Assembly (NCBI GenBank): GCA_020722685.1
Contig: DYKH01000019.1
Span: 1-55,604 of the forward strand
From: Caldithrix sp.
GTDB lineage: Bacteria > KSB1 > UBA2214 > DYKH01
Length of the DNA: 55,604 bases
Reading direction: 5' to 3'
Shown: one piece after another, positions 16,101-24,526 of the stretch
Layout of the letters: the number at the start of each line of letters is the position of its first letter
How positions within the stretch are numbered: position 1 is the first letter of the stretch
Position numbers and translations under genes: made by a program
Notes under the pieces: generated by a model
What the model saw: the letters and a program-made list of their open reading frames with translations, nothing else
What the model was told of the DNA's origin: nothing
Database searches by the model: none

Positions 16101-19100
16101 AAACCACTTTTGGATTGCGGATTTCCGATTGCGGATTTCTGATTGCGGATTGCGGATTCTCACCTGCAACTTGGGTCTTCAAACCTACAGCTTGCGACTT
16201 GTAACCTGCAACTTGCAACGTGTTGTTTTCCGAAATCCGGAATCCGAAATTCGAAATTAAACGTTGTTGGGTAAGCAGCACCTGGACGCCAGAATCTTCT
16301 AACATATAGGCCAAACGCTCTGCCGGATAGCTGGGATCTAATGGTACATAGGCCCCACCGGCTTTGAGGATGCCTAACAGGCCAACCACCATCTCAATCG
16401 ACCGATCGACGCAAACTCCTACCAATACCTCCGGCCCTATACTTAGCTTGCGCAAGTGATGCGCCAATTGATTAGCGCGCCGATTCAATTGTTGGTACGT
16501 AACTTTTTCACCGGCGAAAACCAGGGCAATGGCCTCAGGGGTGCGCTCCACTTGTGCTTCAAAAAGTTGATGGATGCAGCGATCCCGCGGATATTCGGCA
16601 ACGGTATCGTTCCAAGCTTCCAAGACTTGGTGCTGTTCCGCTTCCGGCAGCAATGGCACAGAGAGAATGCTTTGCTCTGGCGCTGCGACAAGTCCTTGCA
16701 ACAAGATCTTAAAATGTCCCAGCATCCGTTCGACGGTATCGCCCTCAAACAAATCGGTATTGAATTCTAAGGCGCCACTGAGTCTATCCACCTCCTCCCG
16801 CAAGGAAAGAACCAAATCATACTGTACCGTTCCGCTATCTACCTCTAATGGCTGCAACCGCAGACCTGGCAATTCTTGTGCTTGCATCGGAGTATTCTGC
16901 AAAACAAGCATCACTTGAAACAGGGGGGTGTGACTCAAATCTCGCTCCGGCTGCAAGGCTTCCACCAGCTTCTCAAACGGCACATCCTGATGTGCATAAG
17001 CATCCAAGGCCGTTTCTCGAACTCGATGCAGCAATTGCTTGAAGCTTGGTTCTCCGGATAAATCCGTACGTATTACCAGCGTGTTGACAAAGAAGCCTAT
17101 GAGAGCCTCCGTTTCAGATCTATTTCTGTTCGCAATGGGCGTACCAACGCTGATATCCTCCTGCCCGGAATAGCGGTATAAGAGGGTCTGGAATGCCGCC
17201 ATGAGCGTCATGAATAACGTAACTCCCTCCTGCCGACCTAATTCCCGAATGGCCGAAGTCAGCTCTGGCGATAATTCAAAGGTCTTGAGGCTGCCCCTAA
17301 AGGTTTTCACCGCTGGGCGCGGCCGATCCGTTGGCAACTGCAAGACCGACGAACTGCCTGCAAGCTGCTTCTGCCAATAGGCAATTTCCGCCTCTAATAT
17401 CTCTCCCTGCAGCCACTGCCGCTGCCAATAGCTAAAGTCCGCATACTGAATGGGCAAATCAACCAACGGTGAAGGTTGGCCCAAGGAAAACGCTTCGTAC
17501 AAGGCGGCCACCTCTTGCACCAAAATGGCCATAGACCAACCATCCGAAATAATGTGGTGCAGCGTCAAAAGCAAAATGTGCTCCTCTTCACCGAGTCGCA
17601 GCAAGCTGGCGCGAAGCAACGGACCCAGACTGAGAGCAAAGGGCTGCTTCGCTTCCTCCCGCGCCAAACGGAGGGCTTCCGTCTCTTTTTCCGCCTCGGC
17701 CAAGGCGCTTAGATCCACCATGCGCAATGTCAAAGAACCTTCCGGAGCAACCACCTGCACGGGCTCACCGTCCACCACTGAAAAACTTGTCCGTAAGACC
17801 TCATGCCGCCGCACCACCTCACTCAAACTCCGGCTAAATGCAGACACATCCAGGTGGCCTACGAAACGAATAGCCGCGGGAATATTGTAACTATGGTTTC
17901 CAGGTTCCAACTGGTCCAAAAACCATAACCGTTGTTGGCCAAAGGATAAGGGCAAACGTGTGCCTTCACCTCGGGGAATGGGCCGGAGGGGAGGAACTGA
18001 CGTCTGGATTTGCTGTTTTGCAGTCTGAATTTTCTTGGACAGCTCGGCGACAGTAGGAGCTTCAAAAATGGCGCGAAGAGGCAATTCCACCTCGAATACA
18101 TCGCGGATGCGAGACATAAGCTGCGTGGCTAACAACGAATGCCCGCCTATCTCAAAAAAGTTGTCACGGATGCTCACTCGGCTCACACCTAGGACCTTGC
18201 CATAGGTCTCTGCGAGCAATTCCTCTGTTGGCGTTCTCGGAGCAACGAATTCATCCAGCATCTCGGAGCGAGTCTCAGTGGGCGCCGGTAACGCCTTGCG
18301 ATCCACTTTGCCATTAGGAGTCAACGGCAGAGCATCCAGCTTTACAAAAAAGGAAGGAATCATGTATTGCGGCAGCTTTTCCTGTAAATAGCCGCGTAAT
18401 TCATTGATCGCCGGAACGGTTTCGCCCGCAGGAACAACATAAGCTACCAAGCGCTTATCAACTCCCGCTTGCTCGGATTCCCGTGCTACGACAACGACCT
18501 CGCGCAAGGCAGGATGTTTGCCCAAGACTGCCTCGATTTCTCCCAATTCGATGCGGAAGCCGCGAATCTTGACCTGATGGTCGATGCGGCCCAAGAATTC
18601 CATATTACCGTCCGCCAGGTACTTGACCAAATCGCCGGTCCGGTACAACCGAGCGCCCGGTTCACCAGCAAAAGGATCCGGCACAAACCTTTCCGCCGTC
18701 AAATCCGGACGGTGGAGATAACCTCGCGCCACCCCATCTCCACCGATATACATTTCCCCCGGAACTCCCACCGGCACAGGATTAAGCCCTTCGTCAAGTA
18801 GATAAATTCGCGTGTTGGGGATCGGCTTACCAATAGGAATCGATCCCGGCTTTTTCCAATCCGTCGGAGTATTGAAAACTACGCAGCCGACCACCGTCTC
18901 GGTAGGGCCGTATTCGTTGACCAGCAAGGTCTCCGGCGCATGCTCTTGCCAAAAAGCGATCTGATCTGCGGTCAGATTCTCGCCGCCAATGATAAATGCC
19001 CGCGTACGCCCACGCCCCTGTTCCGGCGGTAATTGATGACTCAACAGCTCCAAATGCGCCGGCGTGATCTTGATCAGGCTGAAGTCGCCCTCTTGCCGTA

Positions 19101-22100
19101 ACGCCGCGCTCAACGCCTCGACATCATGCGCTCCTGCCACCAACTTCACCGTCCGACCCACTAACAAGGGCGCAAATAGCCCGGTGACCGTGGCATCAAA
19201 GGCAATGGTAGAATGCACCAAACTTCCCTTCCCCTCTCCTACCGGATAGGCCTGTAAGCACCAATTCAGGTAATTGGTCAGCCCTTTATGGGTGATCAAG
19301 GTTCCTTTCGGCTTGCCGGTAGATCCGGAAGTGTAGATCACATAGGCAAGGTTTTCTTCCGTTACACCACTGTCAAAATCATCCGCCGCTTCTTGCGCTA
19401 TGAGCGGCCAATCGGCATCTAGCCGTAATACGGAAAGATTGCTAAAATCCGCAATCCGCAATCCGAAATCCGGAATCGAGTGTTCCTGCGTCAGCAGCAC
19501 CTTTACCCCCGAATCAGCCAAGGTGTAGGCGATGCGCTCCTCCGGCCAACTCGTGTCAATGGGCACATAGGCCCCTCCCGCCTTTAAAATGCCCAGCAGC
19601 GCCACCAACATCTCCAGTGAAGGATCGAGGAAAACGCCCACCAGGTCATCCGCTCCTACGCCACTTTTACGCAGGTAATGCCCCAATTGGTTGGCTCGTT
19701 GGTTCAGTTCCAGATACGTTAGCTGATCCTCGCCAAAACTTGCTGCCACGGCATCTGGCGTACGCTCCACCTGTTGCGCAAAGGCGCGATGAACGGGCAG
19801 CTTTTGCGCATAATCTAACTGAGTGTCATTCCATTCCCGCAATAGACGGCTTTGCTCTGCCTCAGTAAGGATCGGCAGGGCAGAGATAGTCTGATCAGGA
19901 TTCGTGACAATGCTCTCCAACAGGCGTTGGAAATGCTGAATCATCCGAGCTATGGTAGAGCTATCAAAAAGGTCCGTGTTGTATTCCAGTGCGCCGCCAA
20001 GCTGGTCGCCTTGTTCGAGCATGAAAAGGGTTAAATCGAATTTTGCGGTGCCGCTATGAGCTTCGACAGGGCTTAGAGTCAAACCCGGTTGCGTCAAGAC
20101 TTGTCTTGGTGTGTTCTGCAGGGCAAACATCACTTGGAACAAGGGGGGATGGCTGAGATTGCGTTTGGGCTGTAGAGCGTCCACCAGTTTTTCAAAGGGT
20201 ACATCCTGATGTGCGTAGGCTTCCAAGGCTGTTTCACGTACTCTTTTGAGCGCCTTGCGGAAGCTTGGATTGCCGGAAAGGTCTGTGCGAAAAACCAAAG
20301 TATTTACAAAAAAGCCGATGAGCCTTTCTATCTCGGCCCGGGTCCTGTTGGCAATGGGAGAACCGATTGCCAAGTCCGTTTCACCAGAATATCGGAATAA
20401 CAAGGTCTGAAATGCGGCCAGCAACGTCATAAATAAAGTCGTACCTTCTGCTCTGCCAAGCTCTTTAATGGCCTTCGACAACTTGTCCGATAGGACAAAG
20501 GTTTGATATGCGCCTTTAAAGGTCTGCACAGGCGGTCGCGGGCGGTCAGTAGGTAGTGACAACAGGGGCGGCAGCCCGGCAAGTTTCTTTTTCCAATAGC
20601 TCAGTTGGGTTTCCATGACTTCGCCCCGCAGGTATTCCTGCTGCCATGAAGCATAGTCCGCATATTGGATCGGCAGTTCGGCCAAGGGCGAAGGTTGGCC
20701 TTTAGAAAAGGCGTCATAAAGCGCGGCCAATTCTTGAATCAAAACGACGCTGGACCAGTCATCCGAAATAATGTGGTGCATAGTCAAGAGGATGACATGA
20801 TCTTGTTCATCTAACCGAAGCAGGGTAACACGAAAAAGGGGCGCTACGGCCAGATCAAAAGGCTGCTGGGCATCGGCAGCAGCTAAACGGAGCACTTCAT
20901 CCCATTGCTCGGCAGCAGGGATAGGGATCAGGTCTATTTGGCGCAACGGCACATATAGGTTTTCGGCAATGACTTGAACAGGATTCCCAGCGACCGTTTT
21001 GAAGCTGGTGCGTAATGATTCGTGTCGTTTGACGACTTCATTTAAGCTTTGTTCAAGAACTTGAGTGTTTAGGGCACCGGAAATTCGGACCGCATCGGGT
21101 ATATTATAGAATGGGCTATTCGGCTCTAATTGATCGAGAAACCACAGTCGCTGCTGGGCGAAGGAAAGAGGTAGTTCACCGTCGCGCGGGATACGCTCAA
21201 TGGCAGGTAGTTGCACGCCATCTTTGGCAAGAAGAGCCAAGTCCACGGCTTTTGCGAACTCCGCTACGGTGGGCGATTCAAAAATACCACGCAGTGGAAA
21301 TTCAACTTTAAAAGCTTCACGTACACGGGAAATGACTTGAGTTGCGAGCAACGAATGTCCGCCTAACTCGAAAAAGTTGTCATACACTCCCACTCGCTCT
21401 TTGCCCAAAACCTTGGCCCAGATTCCGGCGATCACTTCTTGGGTTGGGGTAAAAGGAGCAACATAGGCCACCGAAGGTTCCGCAGCGAGCTTTTCCGGAG
21501 GCGGCAGGGCGCGACGATCCACTTTGCCATTGGGCGTCAGGGGCAGAGCATCAAGAAATACGTAGGCGGAAGGTAGCATATAATCCGGCAGTTGGTCTTT
21601 AAGGAAATTGCGCATTTCAAGCGGCGATGGCAGCCCATTTTGGGAAATCAGGTAAGCGACCAATCGTTTGCCACCTGATTCTTCACGAGCCACGACGACT
21701 GCATCCTGTATCATTGGATGCTTGCTCAAAATCGATTCGATTTCGCCAAGCTCGATGCGATAGCCGCGAACCTTGACTTGAAAGTCGATGCGTCCTAAAA
21801 ACTCGATATTGCCATCAGCCAAGAAACGAGCCAAGTCGCCGGTGCGATAAAGACGTGCGCCGGGCTCCTCACTAAAAGGATGGGGTATGAATTTTTCCGC
21901 TGTCAACTCCGGGCGTCTCAGGTAGCCGCGGGCCAAATTGATCCCAGCGACAAAAAGCTCTCCGGGGACGCCTACGGGTGCAAGCTGCAGGTTTTGGTCC
22001 AAGATAAATAGTTTCGTATTGGGAAAAGGATGACCAATGGGCACCAGCCGTTCTTCCGGAAATTCAGCTACAGAGCCCTCAAAATAGGAGCTATCGATGG

Positions 22101-24459
22101 TTGCTTCGGTCAAGCCAAACGAATTGATCAGGCGCGTTTCTGGGGCGCAAAAGGCGAGGAATTTTTTATACTCGCCCACATACCAAATATCCGAACCGGC
22201 GATGAGGTTTTTCATAAAGCCCAAATGGTTGCCGCTCTCTTCGAGAAACTGCACGAGATTGCGCAGCACGGCAGGGACAAACTCGGCGCAGTCTACGTTT
22301 TCGCGCACCATCAGGTCGTAAAGCTTTGCCCCGTCCAACAGCACCTCACGTGGGCATAAGACCAATTTCCCACCGGAACAGAGGGCGCGAACAAAATCGC
22401 CCGTAAAAACATCGAAAGAAAAACTGGCCATCTGCAGGTGGCTGGAAACACCAGACCGAAGCCCATATTCTTGTTCCCAAGCCAAATATGCGTTGACTAA
22501 GCTGGCATGCGAAATCATCGTGCCTTTGCTTTTCCCTGTGGATCCTGAAGTGTAGATAACATAGGCCAAGTTTTCGGCAACCACTGGGCTGATCGGTTCG
22601 ACATCGCTTTCTTCTGCAATCTGCGGCCAATCAGAGTCCAAACAAATCGTCTTTGCCCCATTCGTGGGCAAACTTGCCAATAATTTCTCCAAAGTCAGCA
22701 ACGCAGAGACTCGCGCGTCTTCAAGCATATAGGCCACACGTTCTGCTGGATAATCGGGGTCGATCGGAATATAAGCACCCCCAGCTTTGAGCGTGCCCAG
22801 CACAGCAACAATCAGGTCTAAGCTTTTCTCCAGGCAAATTCCAATCAAGGTTTCAGGGCCAACGCCGAGCTTTTGCAGATGGTGCGCCAATTGATTGGCG
22901 CGCCTGTTTAGTTCGCTGTAGGTAAGATAAGTTCCCTCGTAGGCCACGGCCTTCGCTTCCGGGGTGCGGGCAGCTTGTTGCGCGAACAGATGATGGATAC
23001 AAACGTCAGTCGCATAATCTTCGACAAAATTATTGAAATCGACCAGCAACTGCTGTCGTTCACTGGCAGAGACCAAAGTCAAGCGGGAAAGCTTTTCATT
23101 TGGATTAGCCACCGCTTCTTCCAATAATCTTTGATAGTGGCCGAGGATTCTACCAACAGTGCTGGCATCGAATAGGTCGGTATTGTACTCCACCGAAGCC
23201 AATAATCCATCTGCCTGCTCGGTGATCATGAGCGTCAAGTCATACGTGGAGGTTCCCGCGCTAACATCCAAGCTGCTCAGGTAGACATCTGGTAGCTTGA
23301 CATCGAGGCGCATCGGCGCATTCTGCAGGATGAACATAAACTGGAACAGCGACGAATGGCTCATATCGCGTTCGGGCTGTAAAACTTCTACCAGCTTCTC
23401 GAAAGGTACATCCTGGTTGGCATAGGCTTCCAAAGTGACCTCGCGCACGCGCGCCAAAAGTTCGCGAAAAGTCGGATCACCCGAGAGATCGGTGCGGAGC
23501 ACGAGGGTATTCACAAAAAAGCCAATAAGCGCTTCAATTTCGGCCCGAGTGCGGTTAGCAATGGGCGAGCCAACGCAAATGTCCTCTTGGCCCGTGTACC
23601 GATAAAGAAGCGTTTGAAAAGCTGCCAACAAGGTCATAAAAAGCGTAGCGCCTTCTTTGCGCGATAAAGATTTGATCGCCTCCAAGAGGTCCTTTGGCAG
23701 CATCATGGACTCCGTCGCGCCCCGATACGTCTGCACCGCCGGCCGCGGACGATCCGTTGGCAATTCTAACACCGGCGCATTGCCGCCCAGCTTTTTCTTC
23801 CAGTAATTGATTTGCTTTTCTAACACCTCACCCGCGATGTATTGCTGCTGCCATTCGGCAAAATCGCCATATTGAATGGTCAGTTCCGCAAGCGGGGAAG
23901 GTTTTCCCTGGGAAAATGCCTCATACAAAACCGCTATCTCTCTTACCAGCACGCCCATGGACCAGCCATCGGAAATGATATGGTGCATGGTTAACAGCAC
24001 GATGTGCTCTTTTTCATCGGTGCAGAGCAAAGTGACACGCACCAGAGGCCCACGAGACAAATTGAAGGGCTGGCGCGCTTCTTCGCTCGCCAGCCGCATG
24101 ATTTCCTGTTCCCGAAGCGAGGCTGGCATGTGCCTCAAGTTGATTATGGGAATCTGGACTTGAAGACTCGGATGAATAATTTGTACCGGCTTGCCATCTA
24201 TGGCCGCAAAAGTGGTCCGTAAGGTTTCATGTCGGCGGACTGTTTCCTGGATGCTTCTCTCAAAGGCAGCGACATCGAGCGAACCGCGAAAACGGATGGC
24301 CGTAGGAATATTGTAGAAGGGGCTGTTTGGCTCAAATTGATCCAAAAACCATAATCTTTGCTGGGCAAAAGAGGTCGGGAAAACATATACCTCTTCCTCT
24401 AACGTATCAGGTACATGGTCAACAACTACGGTAGAAATGTCAGGAAAATTCTCTGTCAT
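10147..24459 (-). CDS. Four-module NRPS NrpF: (C-A-PCP)x4-E
   Basis: About 4770 residues. Landmarks: C1 His motif ~163, A1 core A3 ~640, PCP1 ~1038; C2 ~1230, A2 ~1713, PCP2 ~2105; C3 ~2305, A3 ~2820, PCP3 ~3206; C4 ~3401, A4 ~3891, PCP4 ~4281; E ~4465. Pocket residues by eye: A1 D-V-G-E-I-G-S-I-D (the known Orn code); A2 D-A-T-K-I-G-E-V-G (Asn-like); A3 D-A-S-T-I-A-A-I-G and A4 D-A-S-T-I-A-A-V-G (Tyr-like). C2 reads H-H-I-I-S-D-D-W instead of H-H-x-x-x-D-G. The E domain keeps the His pair and Asp (H-H-L-I-T-D-A-F-S-W), and PCP4 is of the G-G-D-S type that precedes E. No thioesterase follows. ATG 24459 is chosen over TTG 24549 because of AAGGA 5 nt upstream. A2 is a copy of the NrpD Asn domain. 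Loops of A2 and A3 carry heptamer arrays. Confidence 0.95.
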   Translation of the reverse strand: MTENFPDISTVVVDHVPDTLEEEVYVFPTSFAQQRLWFLDQFEPNSPFYNIPTAIRFRGSLDVAAFERSIQETVRRHETLRTTFAAIDGKPVQIIHPSLQVQIPIINLRHMPASLREQEIMRLASEEARQPFNLSRGPLVRVTLLCTDEKEHIVLLTMHHIISDGWSMGVLVREIAVLYEAFSQGKPSPLAELTIQYGDFAEWQQQYIAGEVLEKQINYWKKKLGGNAPVLELPTDRPRPAVQTYRGATESMMLPKDLLEAIKSLSRKEGATLFMTLLAAFQTLLYRYTGQEDICVGSPIANRTRAEIEALIGFFVNTLVLRTDLSGDPTFRELLARVREVTLEAYANQDVPFEKLVEVLQPERDMSHSSLFQFMFILQNAPMRLDVKLPDVYLSSLDVSAGTSTYDLTLMITEQADGLLASVEYNTDLFDASTVGRILGHYQRLLEEAVANPNEKLSRLTLVSASERQQLLVDFNNFVEDYATDVCIHHLFAQQAARTPEAKAVAYEGTYLTYSELNRRANQLAHHLQKLGVGPETLIGICLEKSLDLIVAVLGTLKAGGAYIPIDPDYPAERVAYMLEDARVSALLTLEKLLASLPTNGAKTICLDSDWPQIAEESDVEPISPVVAENLAYVIYTSGSTGKSKGTMISHASLVNAYLAWEQEYGLRSGVSSHLQMASFSFDVFTGDFVRALCSGGKLVLCPREVLLDGAKLYDLMVRENVDCAEFVPAVLRNLVQFLEESGNHLGFMKNLIAGSDIWYVGEYKKFLAFCAPETRLINSFGLTEATIDSSYFEGSVAEFPEERLVPIGHPFPNTKLFILDQNLQLAPVGVPGELFVAGINLARGYLRRPELTAEKFIPHPFSEEPGARLYRTGDLARFLADGNIEFLGRIDFQVKVRGYRIELGEIESILSKHPMIQDAVVVAREESGGKRLVAYLISQNGLPSPLEMRNFLKDQLPDYMLPSAYVFLDALPLTPNGKVDRRALPPPEKLAAEPSVAYVAPFTPTQEVIAGIWAKVLGKERVGVYDNFFELGGHSLLATQVISRVREAFKVEFPLRGIFESPTVAEFAKAVDLALLAKDGVQLPAIERIPRDGELPLSFAQQRLWFLDQLEPNSPFYNIPDAVRISGALNTQVLEQSLNEVVKRHESLRTSFKTVAGNPVQVIAENLYVPLRQIDLIPIPAAEQWDEVLRLAAADAQQPFDLAVAPLFRVTLLRLDEQDHVILLTMHHIISDDWSSVVLIQELAALYDAFSKGQPSPLAELPIQYADYASWQQEYLRGEVMETQLSYWKKKLAGLPPLLSLPTDRPRPPVQTFKGAYQTFVLSDKLSKAIKELGRAEGTTLFMTLLAAFQTLLFRYSGETDLAIGSPIANRTRAEIERLIGFFVNTLVFRTDLSGNPSFRKALKRVRETALEAYAHQDVPFEKLVDALQPKRNLSHPPLFQVMFALQNTPRQVLTQPGLTLSPVEAHSGTAKFDLTLFMLEQGDQLGGALEYNTDLFDSSTIARMIQHFQRLLESIVTNPDQTISALPILTEAEQSRLLREWNDTQLDYAQKLPVHRAFAQQVERTPDAVAASFGEDQLTYLELNQRANQLGHYLRKSGVGADDLVGVFLDPSLEMLVALLGILKAGGAYVPIDTSWPEERIAYTLADSGVKVLLTQEHSIPDFGLRIADFSNLSVLRLDADWPLIAQEAADDFDSGVTEENLAYVIYTSGSTGKPKGTLITHKGLTNYLNWCLQAYPVGEGKGSLVHSTIAFDATVTGLFAPLLVGRTVKLVAGAHDVEALSAALRQEGDFSLIKITPAHLELLSHQLPPEQGRGRTRAFIIGGENLTADQIAFWQEHAPETLLVNEYGPTETVVGCVVFNTPTDWKKPGSIPIGKPIPNTRIYLLDEGLNPVPVGVPGEMYIGGDGVARGYLHRPDLTAERFVPDPFAGEPGARLYRTGDLVKYLADGNMEFLGRIDHQVKIRGFRIELGEIEAVLGKHPALREVVVVARESEQAGVDKRLVAYVVPAGETVPAINELRGYLQEKLPQYMIPSFFVKLDALPLTPNGKVDRKALPAPTETRSEMLDEFVAPRTPTEELLAETYGKVLGVSRVSIRDNFFEIGGHSLLATQLMSRIRDVFEVELPLRAIFEAPTVAELSKKIQTAKQQIQTSVPPLRPIPRGEGTRLPLSFGQQRLWFLDQLEPGNHSYNIPAAIRFVGHLDVSAFSRSLSEVVRRHEVLRTSFSVVDGEPVQVVAPEGSLTLRMVDLSALAEAEKETEALRLAREEAKQPFALSLGPLLRASLLRLGEEEHILLLTLHHIISDGWSMAILVQEVAALYEAFSLGQPSPLVDLPIQYADFSYWQRQWLQGEILEAEIAYWQKQLAGSSSVLQLPTDRPRPAVKTFRGSLKTFELSPELTSAIRELGRQEGVTLFMTLMAAFQTLLYRYSGQEDISVGTPIANRNRSETEALIGFFVNTLVIRTDLSGEPSFKQLLHRVRETALDAYAHQDVPFEKLVEALQPERDLSHTPLFQVMLVLQNTPMQAQELPGLRLQPLEVDSGTVQYDLVLSLREEVDRLSGALEFNTDLFEGDTVERMLGHFKILLQGLVAAPEQSILSVPLLPEAEQHQVLEAWNDTVAEYPRDRCIHQLFEAQVERTPEAIALVFAGEKVTYQQLNRRANQLAHHLRKLSIGPEVLVGVCVDRSIEMVVGLLGILKAGGAYVPLDPSYPAERLAYMLEDSGVQVLLTQQRLISNFGFRISENNTLQVAGYKSQAVGLKTQVAGENPQSAIRNPQSEIRNPKVVCLDSDWPEIAQESEENPDIDVSVDNLAYMIFTSGSTGRPKGVMLRHRGLNNLTTSQIKDFNVHAQSRVLQFASFSFDASVSEIFMALLTGATLYLAPREVLMSPPDLLRLFREERITTVTLPPSVLRVLPENDLPSLETIISAGERCSRDLAERWSKGRRFLNAYGPTEATIGVSSYLVDEMPANGISIPIGRPIANTQLYILDQRMNPAPIGVIGELYIGGVGLARGYRNLPDLTAEKFVPNPFSKRPGARLYRTGDLARFFDDGNIEFLGRIDHQVKVRGFRIELGEVEAVLREHPALREAVVIAKESKLMAGESRLIAYLVSQPDQVVTTSEARDYLRERLPEYMIPSAFVVLEALPLTPNGKIDRRALPEPDQSAQSGERTYIAPRTPEESIIVALWQQILQVEQIGVSDNFFDLGGHSLLATQLVSRLRDAFHIDLPLAAIFEASTVAELAQKVQSAMRAAQGVLPPEIQPVSREEELPLSFAQQRLWYLDQLEPNSPLYNLPSVVRLTGTLHLEILEKSLQEIVQRHEILRTVFAMENGRPRQVIQPRMQVSLTVEDLRTLSKDQQDAEAMHLAMQEALQPFDLSAGPLLRTRLVRLADDEHIFLLTMHHIVADGWSMGIFVQEVAALYNAFLAGKPSPLPELRLQYADFAHWQRQWLRGDVLEAQLSYWKQRLSGSPPLLELPTDRPRPAVQSFRGKTLAFALPAELANAVRHLSQEEGATLFMTVLAAFNVLLFRYSGQDDINVGTAIANRNQRETEGLIGFFVNTLVMRTNLFGEPSFRELLRRVRQTSLEAYAHQDLPFEMLVDALNPVRNMSHSPLFQVMFVFQNAPLPTQQLTDLKIVPTELQSGLAKFDLTLSIIEAADGLAGSFEYNTDLFDEATIARMIGHFGALLENIVAHPDCAISELPFLSEAEAQQIIVHWNDTKAAYPSDSCVHELFLAQVERTPEAPAVYFENQQLSYRQLNAQANRLANYLQKLGIQTEDRVGLCVERSLEMIIGILGIMKAGGAYLPLDPTYPPERLQYMLEDSRVSVMLTKKELLPALGFLNVKSGEKQSTTESLKIISLDDGWPTIAKESKQEPKAAVTAENLAYIIYTSGSTGRPKGVMLQHRGLCNLTQAQINDFQVHRKSRVLQFASFGFDASVSEIFMALLSGAALYLPSREIITSFADLLQYFREKSISVVTLPPSVLRLLPNDNLPDLRTIISAGENCTADLAEKWSTGRRFLNAYGPTEATVGVTSYWVHGKEKGRENIPIGRPMHNTQLYILDAHMNPVPIGVMGELFIGGVGLARGYNNRADLTAEKFIPHPFSAEPGSRLYRTGDFARFLPDGNIEFIGRVDFQVKVRGFRIELGEIEDCLRQHPLIKDAAVMTKEFGSGKEEKRLIAYLVPAQKTVPASDELQKYLKEKLPEYMIPSLFVPLDALPLTPNGKVNRQALPDPIISRTESLHQYLAPHTETEKILAQIWQQILGVERIGIKDNFFEIGGDSLLSIQVVALANQAGLALTPKLIMQHPFIEDLAVLAQHAEAAQVEPQMDSAPFPLTPIQLRFLEQHPVEMHHFNTAMMLEVVWKPKVEVLQKTVQQLMKHHDSLRTSFVRSESGWQGITSNDDLQVPFYYYNLSRTPLRQQKQEIEAIAASLQTSFDVTKAPLFRVAYFNLGVRRAARLLIVFHHLITDAFSWRIFLGDFISVYKQLSEKGEAKLPAKTTSYQTFARHLRQYAENTEMREDLQYWLKIGESEPYSIPVDNPNGENTYGSSDNITFSLKPQITKTLLQRLPKAKGAQINEVLLTALLRTFAQWTGKRHLLIQMDGHGREEILPGVNLSKTMGWFTTSYPVLLNLGSSDDLEEQLEQIKAQLRSVPNHGFNHGVLRYLYPDGQVRAQLKDLPEPEVNFNYLGQFDQAVSGQMVPIKIAKESVGVEQSPKAARPAKLYVVGIVSGRQLHIRWLYSRELHKRSTIEWLANNYVQELEKIGRLFE
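16083..16313. repeat. ~230-bp tract shared with NrpD A1 (37149-37379)
   Basis: By eye the two segments differ at only two positions (16112/37178 and 16283/37349). The tract is centred on the heptamer array, and sequence on both sides diverges quickly. Confidence 0.85.
16113..16259. repeat. Heptamer array in NrpF A3 loop
   Basis: Twenty-one consecutive 7-nt units in one unbroken register on the plus strand: seven GATTGCG/GATTTCC-type, about nine ACTTGCA/ACCTGCA-type, then GAAATCC/GAAATTC-type. The first and last classes are inverse complements of each other. Translated on the minus strand it gives a 7-residue period (LQVAGYK, SQAVGLK, TQVAGEN, PQSAIRN, PQSEIRN). It lies between core motifs A2 and A3. 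Confidence 0.9.
18557..19858. repeat. 1302-bp tract shared with NrpD A2 (33086-34387)
   Basis: No difference was seen by eye across 1302 bp. It covers the A domain from the C-A linker (E-W-N-D-T-Q) to motif A8 ([10 protein letters not shown]) and contains the whole Asn-type pocket. Flanks diverge at once on both sides. Confidence 0.9.
19437..19478. repeat. Short heptamer array in NrpF A2 loop
   Basis: Six 7-nt units (GATTGCT, AAAATCC, GCAATCC twice, GAAATCC, GGAATCG) in the A2-A3 loop. It lies inside the 1302-bp tract shared with NrpD and has an identical twin at 33966-34007. Confidence 0.75.
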
Positions 24460-24464
24460 TCTCG

Positions 24465-24469
24465 TCCTT
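24465..24469 (-). promoter_or_regulatory. Shine-Dalgarno that sets the NrpF start
   Basis: AAGGA on the minus strand, 5 nt before ATG 24459. The upstream TTG at 24549 lacks any such site and overlaps NrpE. The choice leaves a 67-nt gap after the NrpE stop, so this junction is not overlapping, unlike the others between NRPS genes. Confidence 0.65.
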
Positions 24470-24526
24470 AAAATTGCTTGGAAATCCTCTTCGTTCTTAT
24501 CATCCGATGCAAGACTAAACACAAAA

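Noticed and set aside
16113..16259. Heptamer arrays as an insertion sequence or MITE
   Set aside because: No transposase and no target duplication seen, and the lengths vary by repeat unit; a repeat-expansion origin fits better, although the ordered ends keep the question open.
16113..16259. Arrays as proof of a cyanobacterial host through STRR repeats
   Set aside because: The units do not match the STRR heptamers I remember (for example CCCCART), and similar heptamer sequence occurs in other phyla.
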